DNA of 5,593 nt from an uncultured Oribacterium sp. (lineage in GTDB: Bacteria; Bacillota; Clostridia; Lachnospirales; Lachnospiraceae), in the NCBI GenBank assembly GCA_902485915.1, contig CABTMH010000191.1, positions 1 to 5,593 on the forward strand, in the 5' to 3' direction. Both the position numbers and the translations under genes were made by a program. Below, in pieces: positions 1 through 5,467 of this stretch (position 1 is the stretch's first letter; every line of letters starts with the position of its first letter). Below the pieces are notes generated by a model, which searched no databases, was not told the origin of the DNA, and saw only the letters and a program-made list of their open reading frames with translations.

Positions 1-224
1 AGAATCTTGTCAGCAAGCGGGTCCATGAACTTTCCGAAGTTCGTCACCAGATGATGACGGCGTGCGATCTGACCATCCAGGAAATCCGTGAAGGAAGCGA
101 TGCAGAAGACGATCAGCGCCGCGATGCGGAGCGTATCGTTCTGTCCGCCCTCCAGGAGAAGCAGTACCACAAACACCGGAATCAGTACAACACGTAATAA
201 AGTCAGTTTATTCGGCAGATTCAT
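1..224 (-). CDS. pgsA: CDP-diacylglycerol--glycerol-3-phosphate 3-phosphatidyltransferase, 5' part
   Basis: Partial gene: the first 74 codons are present and the rest lies beyond the left edge. The protein begins MNLPNKLTLLRVVLIPVF and carries the complete CDP-alcohol phosphatidyltransferase signature D-x2-DG-x2-AR-x8-G-x3-D-x3-D at D47, D50, G51, A54, R55, G64, D68 and D72. These are the metal- and CDP-binding residues of the family. Hydrophobic stretches at about 12-24 and 34-46 fit the first membrane helices. The N-terminal sequence fits PgsA, which joins CDP-diacylglycerol and glycerol-3-phosphate to give phosphatidylglycerophosphate and CMP at the membrane, the first step to phosphatidylglycerol and cardiolipin. 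The ATG shares one base with the rimO stop codon (TGATG). A ribosome-binding site AGGAGA lies at 234-239 inside rimO, 9 bases upstream, so the gene is probably last or late in the same transcript and translationally coupled. Cardiolipin or phosphatidylserine synthase is less likely given the NLPNKLTLLR start. Confidence 0.93.
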   Translation of the reverse strand, partial: MNLPNKLTLLRVVLIPVFVVLLLLEGGQNDTLRIAALIVFCIASFTDFLDGQIARRHHLVTNFGKFMDPLADKI

Positions 225-1492
225 CAGATTCTCTCTCCTATCAGATCATAACCATCCGCATCGATGATACGACAGGATAGCATATCGCCGCTGAGCTCGT
301 TATGATACTCACCTGCATCGACATAGACGAGACTGTCGATATCCGGGTTATCCATGTAGGAACGACACAGATACTCGTTATGCTCCGGATCATATCCGAT
401 GATGATGACCCTGAGCTCTCGTCCGATCTGCTCTCTCGCCTTCTCGAAGGCGATCCCCTGCTGCAGCCGCATGATCTCATCCTGCCGCTGAAGCTTGATC
501 TTCTCCGGCACCTGGCCCTCCATCTCCGCAGCCGGTGTATCCTCTTCCTGTGAATACGGGAAGACACCGAGGCGGTCGAAGCGCATCTCCGTGACGAAGT
601 TCTTCAGGATGTCGAAATCCTCCTCTGTCTCGCCCGGGAAGCCGGTGATCAGAGTCGTCCGAAGAGCGATGTCCGGGATCTCACGACGAAGCGTCGCGAT
701 GCGTTCACGAAGCTCCGCCTCACGAGTCCGACGGTGCATGTTCCTAAGGATCTTATCCGAAGCATGCTGGATCGGGATGTCGAGGTAGTGTACGACCTTC
801 GGGTTATCACGGATCGTCTGGATGAGCTCCTCCGTGATCTCCTCCGGGTAGCAGTACAGGATACGGATCCACTCGAGGCCTTCGATCTCCGAAAGCCGGT
901 TCAGGAGCTCCGAAAGGCTCTTCTTACCATAGAGATCGACACCGTAGAGGGTCGTCTCCTGGGCCACGAGGATGAGCTCCTTCGTGCCCTCTTCGGCAAG
1001 TCGCTTCGCTTCTTCCAGAAGGTGCTCCATCGGCACCGAACGGTAGTGTCCGCGCAGCTTCGGAATGATGCAGTAGGTGCAGCACTTGTCGCAGCCCTCG
1101 GCGATCTTGAGATACGCAGTGTAGTTCTCAGCGTTCTCGACACGCTTCATCTGCACATCCAGACGCTCGACATACTCCTTCACGCCGATGACCTCATCGA
1201 CCTCCGGAAGCTCCTTTCGGATCTCCTCACGGTAGCGCTCTGCGAGGCAGCCCGCCACGATGAGCTTCTTGAGATTGCCTGTTTCTTTATATTCACCATT
1301 CTCGATGATGGTGTTGATGCTTTCCTCCTTCGCATCCCCGATGAAGGCGCAGGTATTGATGACTGTAATATCTGCCAGAGCCGGATCATCGGTGAGCTCA
1401 CTGCCCGGATACTTCTCGAGCAGGTTGGAAAGCATCTTCTCACTGTCCACCCGGTTCTTATCACAGCCGAGGGATATCATGTGAATCTTCAT
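224..1492 (-). CDS. rimO: Ribosomal protein S12 (uS12) methylthiotransferase RimO
   Basis: A 422-residue radical-SAM methylthiotransferase. In the family, RimO adds a methylthio group to the beta-carbon of a conserved aspartate of ribosomal protein S12, using two Fe-S clusters and S-adenosylmethionine. Domains seen: an N-terminal UPF0004 domain with cluster ligands C10 (SLGCDKNRVDSE), C48 (NTCAFI) and C82 (AGCLAER); a radical-SAM core with the CxxxCxxC motif at C134, C138 and C141 (EGCDKCCTYCIIP); and a C-terminal TRAM domain from about 358. The SLGCDKN start and the RSYMDNPDID segment of the TRAM domain point to RimO rather than the tRNA enzyme MiaB. An extra cysteine, C137, sits inside the cluster loop. 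The start is 3 bases after the rpoZ stop. Only a weak GAAG lies upstream, so translation probably depends on ribosomes finishing rpoZ. M5 is a possible alternative start, but M1 matches the usual family N-terminus. The stop overlaps pgsA by one base. Confidence 0.96.
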   Translation of the reverse strand: MKIHMISLGCDKNRVDSEKMLSNLLEKYPGSELTDDPALADITVINTCAFIGDAKEESINTIIENGEYKETGNLKKLIVAGCLAERYREEIRKELPEVDEVIGVKEYVERLDVQMKRVENAENYTAYLKIAEGCDKCCTYCIIPKLRGHYRSVPMEHLLEEAKRLAEEGTKELILVAQETTLYGVDLYGKKSLSELLNRLSEIEGLEWIRILYCYPEEITEELIQTIRDNPKVVHYLDIPIQHASDKILRNMHRRTREAELRERIATLRREIPDIALRTTLITGFPGETEEDFDILKNFVTEMRFDRLGVFPYSQEEDTPAAEMEGQVPEKIKLQRQDEIMRLQQGIAFEKAREQIGRELRVIIIGYDPEHNEYLCRSYMDNPDIDSLVYVDAGEYHNELSGDMLSCRIIDADGYDLIGERI

Positions 1493-1495
1493 ATA

Positions 1496-1894
1496 TTATG
1501 CTTCGCTGTCGGAGTTGTAGTCATCCTCAGAGGAAGCTGCATGCGCATCGTGCATCAGCTTGATATCCTCACTGTCCTCGTCCTCGCTGTCCTCGTCGAG
1601 GGCGAAGGCGAAGCCCGGGTTCTCTCTCGCAGCGATCTTCGGATCGTCATCGACCTCCGTACCACGCTTGATGGTCACGAGATTACGTGCGAGCTCCTCG
1701 ACAGCGATCGCGAGCGGCTTTCTGCCCTCTGCGTTCGGAAGTACAGGATCTGCACCATCGATCAGCTGACGTGCACGCTTCGCGCTGGCGATAACGGCTG
1801 CGTAACGGCTCTCTACGAGCTTATCCGTGTCGTCCTGAATGGCGTTCGTGTTCTTCGCTGCATCAATCAGGTCGTTATATGTTTGCTGTGACAT
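1496..1894 (-). CDS. rpoZ: DNA-directed RNA polymerase omega subunit with long acidic tail
   Basis: A 132-residue protein whose first 80 or so residues match the omega subunit. The key segment is SRYAAVIASAKRARQLID at 29-46, followed by KPLAIAVEELARNLVTI at 59-75. Omega binds beta-prime and helps assembly and stability of RNA polymerase. Most omegas are about 60-90 residues long. This one carries an extra tail from about residue 80 that becomes strongly acidic (DEDSEDEDSED at 100-110, then SSEDDYNSDSEA at the end). The tail is probably disordered. The N-terminus (MSQQTYNDLID) lacks the MAR motif that forms part of the E. coli (p)ppGpp site 1, as is usual outside Proteobacteria. The gene overlaps the 3' end of gmk by 20 bases and has a perfect AGGAGG at 1902-1907, 7 bases before the ATG and inside gmk. 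rimO follows after 3 bases. The identification is firm; the function of the tail is unknown. Confidence 0.93.
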   Translation of the reverse strand: MSQQTYNDLIDAAKNTNAIQDDTDKLVESRYAAVIASAKRARQLIDGADPVLPNAEGRKPLAIAVEELARNLVTIKRGTEVDDDPKIAARENPGFAFALDEDSEDEDSEDIKLMHDAHAASSEDDYNSDSEA

Positions 1895-2513
1895 GTTCTA
1901 TCCTCCTCAGATCCTGTCTTACATTCTCGATGATATCCATGTGCCGGCTGCACTTTTCGTGCGCGGCACGTATGAGATTATGCAATTTTTCGGTGCAAGT
2001 GTCAATATTATCGTTTACCAATATATAGTCATAGGCCTCGACGCCCTCCGACTCCTGCATGGCTCTCCGAAGGCGCTTTTCGATGACCTCCATGGTCTCC
2101 GTGCCACGTCCCACGAGACGGCGGCGAAGTTCCTCCCCCGACGGCGGTGTGACGAAGATCAGGATCGCCTCCGGATACTTCTCGCGGATCTTCAGTGCGC
2201 CCTGGATCTCGATTTCGAGAAGCACATCCTTTCCAGCCTCGAGGTTCTCCTCGACATACTTCTTCGGTGTGCCGTAGTAGTGCTCGACATACTGCGCATA
2301 CTCCACGAGCGCATCCTGCGCGATCATCTCCTCGAACTCTTCCTTCGTCCGGAAGAAGTATTCGCGGCCATCGAGCTCGCCCTCACGCGGCTGCCGCGTC
2401 GTCGCCGAAATCGACAGTGCATACTGATCATAGCGGGAAACCAGCTGCTTCATCAGCGTCCCCTTACCGGCTCCCGAAAAGCCGGAAATCACAACTAAAA
2501 CTCCTTTTTCCAT
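1875..2513 (-). CDS. gmk: Guanylate kinase
   Basis: A 212-residue cytosolic enzyme converting GMP and ATP to GDP and ADP, the step from GMP toward GTP and dGTP. Seen: the P-loop GFSGAGKGT at 11-19; the GMP-binding residues S36, R40, R43 and Y52 (SATTRQPREGE...REYFF); E71, Y80 and T82 (EYAQYVEHYYGTPKKY); the LEIEIQGA strand at 99-106; and the lid arginine in GRGTE near 135. The P-loop has Phe where many homologues have Pro. Established for Firmicutes: (p)ppGpp inhibits guanylate kinase, so the product may link this operon to the stringent response; that has not been shown for this protein. I chose the ATG at 2513 because MEKGVLVVISG matches the family N-terminus and has AAAGGA just upstream. 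The frame stays open to an ATG at 2567, but those 18 extra residues (MNQLIMLRCKHWTNRKED) do not resemble the family. The 3' end overlaps rpoZ by 20 bases. Confidence 0.96.
   Translation of the reverse strand: MEKGVLVVISGFSGAGKGTLMKQLVSRYDQYALSISATTRQPREGELDGREYFFRTKEEFEEMIAQDALVEYAQYVEHYYGTPKKYVEENLEAGKDVLLEIEIQGALKIREKYPEAILIFVTPPSGEELRRRLVGRGTETMEVIEKRLRRAMQESEGVEAYDYILVNDNIDTCTEKLHNLIRAAHEKCSRHMDIIENVRQDLRRIEHVTANI
1902..1907 (-). promoter_or_regulatory. Ribosome-binding site of rpoZ, inside the gmk coding region
   Basis: A perfect AGGAGG on the minus strand, 7 bases upstream of the rpoZ ATG. It lies within the last codons of gmk (the Leu-Arg-Arg stretch near its C-terminus). It is the strongest ribosome-binding site in the window and fixes the rpoZ start. 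Ribosomes terminating on gmk pass over it, so initiation of omega synthesis may be coupled to, or compete with, the end of gmk translation. Confidence 0.85.
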
Positions 2514-2517
2514 ATCT

Positions 2518-2523
2518 TCCTTT
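2518..2523 (-). promoter_or_regulatory. Ribosome-binding site deciding the gmk start
   Basis: AAAGGA on the minus strand, 4 bases before the ATG at 2513. The spacing is short but usable. It supports the 212-residue product over the upstream in-frame ATG at 2567. Confidence 0.6.
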
Positions 2524-2533
2524 CTATTCGTCC

Positions 2534-2689
2534 AATGCTTACAACGTAGCATTATCAATTGATTCACTGAGCCATCCCCGCTGCGCTCCGCCCCCTAAGC
2601 TGCGGGCCATGGAAGCCCTTGCTTAGCCCTTCGGGCACAGAACAAAGTTCTGTGGGATATCGTTCCGGAGTTTGCCTTATGCAAACTCC
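2534..2689 (-). repeat. Cluster of five stem-loops between yicC and gmk
   Basis: Nearly all of the gap between yicC and gmk is made of inverted repeats. (1) 2667-2689: GGAGTTTGC / GCAAACTCC, 9-bp perfect stem, 5-base loop, beginning one base after the yicC stop. (2) 2636-2654: CACAGAAC / GTTCTGTG, 8-bp perfect stem, 3-base loop. (3) 2626-2636: GCCC / GGGC, 3-base loop. (4) 2595-2626: CTAAGC / GCTTAG outer stem and GGGC / GCCC inner stem with a small internal loop. (5) 2534-2553: AATGCT / AGCATT extended by AC / GT across a bulge, next to the gmk ribosome-binding site. Structures 2, 3 and 4 abut, sharing bases 2636 and 2626. The two GGGC and two GCCC segments could pair in more than one way. 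No stem is followed by a T-run, so I do not call these terminators. They could be a structured leader of gmk, an mRNA processing or stabilising site, or a small palindromic dispersed repeat. Confidence 0.75.
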
Positions 2690-2690
2690 T

Positions 2691-3572
2691 TCACTCCAAA
2701 TTCTGAATCTGCTCACGGATCTTCTCGATCAGGGTCTTCAGCCCGATCGCATCCTCCGATACGATGAGGTCGTTCGCCTTACTGAGCGTCGTGTTCGCCT
2801 CACGGTTCATCTCTTGGGCGACGAAATCGAGCTCACGACCGACGAGGCCGCCGTTCTGGAGCTTCGTCCGCATATTCTTGATATGGCTGTGCAGACGTAC
2901 CCGCTCCTCATCGGTGCAGATCTTATCCGAGTAGATCGTCACCTCCTGTACGATACGGGCTTCGTCGATGCCGGTACCCTCGAGGAGCTCCGACACCTTC
3001 GCACGAAGACGCGTCTCATAGGCGGCCATGATCTCCGGTGAACGTTCATCGATGCGGTTCACGATGGCCTCCATCTCAGAGAGCTTCCCGAGGAGATCCT
3101 TCTGCAGGTTCTCGCCCTCCATCACACGGGTCTCAGAGAAACGCTCGAGTGCGCCGATGAGTGACGGCTTCAGGCTCTCCCAGAGAGCGTCATCATCCTC
3201 GGACTCCTCTGAGAGCACGAGCACATCCGGCAGCGACGCCAGATGAGTAACTTTCACATCATCCTCGATCCCCAGCGTATTCACCAGCGTACGCATGGAC
3301 TCCAGGTACTCCTTCGCGAGCGGAAGATCGAGCCGGAGGGCCTTTCCCTTCTCAGAAAAGCTCTCATAGGTGATGAAAAGATCGACCTTACCACGGGAGA
3401 TGTACTCCTTCACGGTGTTTCGGATAGGAGCCTCGAGTGCGTTAAACTTCTTCGGCATCTTGATGCTGAGATCCAGGAAACGGGAATTGACCGACTTCAC
3501 TTCCACGGACAGGCGGTACTGGTCGTTCGAAACCTCGGCGCGTCCGAATCCGGTCATGCTTTTTAATTTCAT
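2691..3572 (-). CDS. yicC: YicC/YloC family endoribonuclease
   Basis: A 293-residue protein, the usual length of the family. It shows the YicC-like N-terminal domain beginning MKLKSMTGFGRAE (MTGFGR at 6-11, with KSVNSRFLDLSIKMP following) and the C-terminal DUF1732 domain with GRELDFVAQEMNREANTTLSK at about 245-265. Members (E. coli YicC, B. subtilis YloC) have been described as oligomeric endoribonucleases, and E. coli YicC affects small-RNA stability; targets in this organism are unknown. The start is supported by GAGGT ending 5 bases before the ATG (GAGG at 3579-3582) and by the family N-terminus. It is the first gene of the leftward set, with a promoter at 3636-3664. The gene nearest downstream, gmk, is separated by 177 bases of stem-loops instead of the remA gene often found there. 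Confidence 0.94.
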   Translation of the reverse strand: MKLKSMTGFGRAEVSNDQYRLSVEVKSVNSRFLDLSIKMPKKFNALEAPIRNTVKEYISRGKVDLFITYESFSEKGKALRLDLPLAKEYLESMRTLVNTLGIEDDVKVTHLASLPDVLVLSEESEDDDALWESLKPSLIGALERFSETRVMEGENLQKDLLGKLSEMEAIVNRIDERSPEIMAAYETRLRAKVSELLEGTGIDEARIVQEVTIYSDKICTDEERVRLHSHIKNMRTKLQNGGLVGRELDFVAQEMNREANTTLSKANDLIVSEDAIGLKTLIEKIREQIQNLE

Positions 3573-3592
3573 AGATTACCTCGATGTGCACA

Positions 3593-3609
3593 GCCTGCCC
3601 GAAGGCGGC
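3593..3609 (-). promoter_or_regulatory. Stem-loop with UUCG tetraloop in the yicC 5' leader
   Basis: Read on the minus strand, GCCGCC-UUCG-GGC-A-GGC folds into two 3-bp GC stems separated by a one-base bulge, capped by a C(UUCG)G tetraloop, an exceptionally stable loop type. It lies in the predicted 5' untranslated region of yicC, between the likely transcription start (about 3629) and the ribosome-binding site (3579-3582), leaving the latter free. It could protect the 5' end of the mRNA. On the plus strand the same hairpin precedes a T6 run (3615-3620) with a 5-base gap, so a weak terminator against antisense transcription is another reading. Confidence 0.5.
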
Positions 3610-3632
3610 TTGCGTTTTTTAGTCATATGTAA

Positions 3633-3656
3633 TAAATTATAGTCTACTATAATTTA
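3633..3656. repeat. 24-base palindrome between divergent yicC and rqcH
   Basis: Perfect 11-bp arms, TAAATTATAGT and ACTATAATTTA, surround a 2-base centre CT. Each arm carries a TATAAT box, one facing each gene. It is either a symmetrical two-way promoter core or a binding site for a dimeric regulator placed over both promoters; sequence alone does not decide. Confidence 0.75.
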
Positions 3657-3664
3657 GAAGTAAA
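3636..3664 (-). promoter_or_regulatory. Probable sigma-A promoter of yicC (leftward)
   Basis: On the minus strand, TTTACT (3659-3664, 4 of 6 matches to TTGACA) is followed by a 17-base spacer and a perfect TATAAT (3636-3641). Transcription would begin near 3629 and give a leader of about 57 bases before yicC. The -10 box lies in the left arm of the palindrome at 3633-3656. This is the only good promoter I can see for the leftward genes. Confidence 0.65.
3648..3653 (+). promoter_or_regulatory. Possible -10 box for rqcH (rightward)
   Basis: A perfect TATAAT on the plus strand, about 39 bases upstream of the rqcH ATG, in the right arm of the palindrome at 3633-3656. At 16-18 bases spacing no good -35 box is seen (ATATGT at 17), and there is no extended -10 TG. 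If real, it is weak or activator-dependent, and it overlaps the yicC promoter so that the two cannot be occupied at once. Confidence 0.45.
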
Positions 3665-3691
3665 GTTTTCGAAGTAGAAAGGCGATGCGCT

Positions 3692-5467
3692 ATGGCATAT
3701 GATGGACTGGTCGTCTCAGCGACCGTAAAGGAGTTTCGTGAGCGTCTGATCGGCGGCAGGATCGCGAAGATCACGCAGCCGGAGAAGGATGAGATCCAGC
3801 TGACGGTGCGCAATCAGAAGGATAATGTGAAGGTACAGATCTCGGTCAATCCGTCCCTTCCGCTCTGTACCCTCACGGAGGATGCGAAGCCGGCACCGAT
3901 CAACGCGCCGACCTTCTGCATGGCCCTCCGGAAGCATATCGGAAACGGTGCGATCCTCGACGTACGACAGCCGGACCAGGCGCTGCACGAGGACGGCCTC
4001 GAGCGTGTCATCCTCTTCACCATCGAGCATCTCGATGAGATGGGCGACCTCGGAAAGCGCTACCTCGCGGTCGAGCTGATGGGTAAGTACTCGAACATCA
4101 TCCTGCTCCGCGATGACCACAGCATCATCGATTCCGTAAAGCGCATCTCCGCTTCTCAGTCCTCGGTGCGGGAGGTGCTGCCGAATCGTCCGTACTTCAT
4201 CCCGGATGCAGGCGGAAAGAAGAATCCGCTGGCCCTCGATGAAGCCGGTTTCTGTGCGCTGCTCGCGCAGCAGCCGGAACCGGTCTTCAAGTCCCTCTTC
4301 CATCACATCACGGGGCTAAGTCCCTTGACGGCCTCTGAGCTCTGTCACCGTGCCGGGGTCGATCCCGACCTCTCCGCGAACTGCCAGCCGGCAGAAGCAT
4401 TGGCCGCACTGTATGGAAGCTTCCATCATATTATAGAAGAAGTCGCGATCAAGCGGCAGCCGGATCCGGTCATCGTCTACCAGGATGAGGTGCCGACGGA
4501 CTTCTCCGCCTTCGATCTCACGCTGTACGAGGAGGACGCCGCCTTCGAGGTCGAGCACTTCGACTCGATGAGTGAGGTCATCCGTCGCTTCTACAGTGAG
4601 AAGGATAAGAGCTCCCGTATCCGTCAGCGTTCGACGGATCTCCGGAAGGTGCTGACGACGCTGATGGAGCGTGCCGGGAAGAAGCTGATGATTCAGGAGA
4701 AGCAGCTCCGGGATACCGAGGGCATGGATAAGTACCGCATATATGGCGAGCTGCTGCACACCTACGGCTACTCGCTGCAGGGTGGGGAGGATCATCTGGT
4801 CTGCGAGAACTACTATACGAACACTGAGATCACGATTCCGCTGCAGAAGGATCTCTCTGCGGCAGAGAATGCGAAGCGCCACCTCGAGAAGTACCAGAAG
4901 CAGAAGCGCACGAAGGAAAACGTGACGGTGCAGCTTGAGGAGACGCGGAAGGAGGTCGAGCATCTCGAGTCGATCCGGACGGCGCTCGATATCGCGGAGT
5001 CCGAGGAGGATCTGCAGGACATCCGTCGGGAGATGATCGATTTCGGTTTCCTGCATAAGGCTCCGGGGAAGGGAAAGAACCGGCTGCAGCGGAAGTCGAA
5101 GCCGTACCACTGGGTGACGAGCGATGGCTATGAGCTGTTCATCGGAAAGAATAATTATCAGAACGAGGATGTGAGCTTCCGGCTCGGGGATGGCGGGGAT
5201 CTCTGGTTCCACGCAAAGGGGGTCACGGGTTCGCATGTCATCGTGAAGACCGGCGGGCAGCCGATGGAGGAGGTGCCGGACCGGGTGTTCATCGAGGCGG
5301 CGGAGCTTGCAGCCTACTTCTCTTCGCATCGTGAGGATCCGAAGGTCGAGGTCGATTATACGATCCGGAAGAATCTTCGGAAGGTGCCGAATCAGGCACC
5401 GGGCTTCGTCATCTACCATACGAACTGGTCGGTGACGGTGGAGCCGAAGAACCTTTTGGCAGAGTGA
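3692..5467 (+). CDS. rqcH: RqcH, NFACT-family ribosome quality control protein
   Basis: A 591-residue protein of the Rqc2/RqcH (NFACT) family, long annotated as fibronectin-binding protein. RqcH binds 50S subunits still holding peptidyl-tRNA and recruits alanine tRNA to add C-terminal Ala tails that mark the stalled peptide for proteolysis. Seen: NFACT-N from MAYDGLVV through FCMALRKHIG (75-84), VELMGKYSNIIL (127-138), IIDSVKRI (145-152) and SVREVLPNRPY (158-168); a helix-hairpin-helix-like part (GLSPLTASELCHRAG) at about 205-222; a long charged helical, coiled-coil-like middle at about 293-450; and the NFACT-R (DUF814) domain from about Y472 with LWFHAKGVTGSHVIV (504-518) and EVDYTIRKNLRKVP. 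The position aligned by eye with the Asp-Arg pair needed for alanine tailing in B. subtilis RqcH is E104-R105. The start is set by the family N-terminus and AAAGG at 3678-3682, 9 bases upstream; a nearby ATG at 3685 is out of frame. Divergent from yicC. Confidence 0.95.
   Translation: MAYDGLVVSATVKEFRERLIGGRIAKITQPEKDEIQLTVRNQKDNVKVQISVNPSLPLCTLTEDAKPAPINAPTFCMALRKHIGNGAILDVRQPDQALHEDGLERVILFTIEHLDEMGDLGKRYLAVELMGKYSNIILLRDDHSIIDSVKRISASQSSVREVLPNRPYFIPDAGGKKNPLALDEAGFCALLAQQPEPVFKSLFHHITGLSPLTASELCHRAGVDPDLSANCQPAEALAALYGSFHHIIEEVAIKRQPDPVIVYQDEVPTDFSAFDLTLYEEDAAFEVEHFDSMSEVIRRFYSEKDKSSRIRQRSTDLRKVLTTLMERAGKKLMIQEKQLRDTEGMDKYRIYGELLHTYGYSLQGGEDHLVCENYYTNTEITIPLQKDLSAAENAKRHLEKYQKQKRTKENVTVQLEETRKEVEHLESIRTALDIAESEEDLQDIRREMIDFGFLHKAPGKGKNRLQRKSKPYHWVTSDGYELFIGKNNYQNEDVSFRLGDGGDLWFHAKGVTGSHVIVKTGGQPMEEVPDRVFIEAAELAAYFSSHREDPKVEVDYTIRKNLRKVPNQAPGFVIYHTNWSVTVEPKNLLAE

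Noticed and set aside
734..1891. Plus-strand open frame of 385 codons opposite rimO and rpoZ
   Set aside because: It lies wholly antisense to two well-identified genes. Its composition (rich in Leu, Arg, Asp, Val) reflects reversed codons of the real genes, and it has no recognisable domain. Such long shadows arise because the real genes rarely use TTA, CTA or TCA codons.
1839..2498. Plus-strand open frame of 219 codons opposite gmk
   Set aside because: Entirely a shadow of gmk and the start of rpoZ, with no recognisable domain.
2514..2567. Upstream ATG extending guanylate kinase to 230 residues
   Set aside because: The 18 extra residues do not look like the family N-terminus, overlap the last stem-loop of the gap, and the internal ATG at 2513 has its own ribosome-binding site and matches the normal start.
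2667..2689. Intrinsic terminator after yicC
   Set aside because: The stem is perfect and well placed, but no T-run follows on the minus strand (the next bases are GGAACG), and the stem is only moderately GC-rich.
2619..3041. Plus-strand open frame of 140 codons reaching into the yicC-gmk gap
   Set aside because: Most of it is antisense to yicC and the rest crosses the stem-loop array; no family resemblance or ribosome-binding site.
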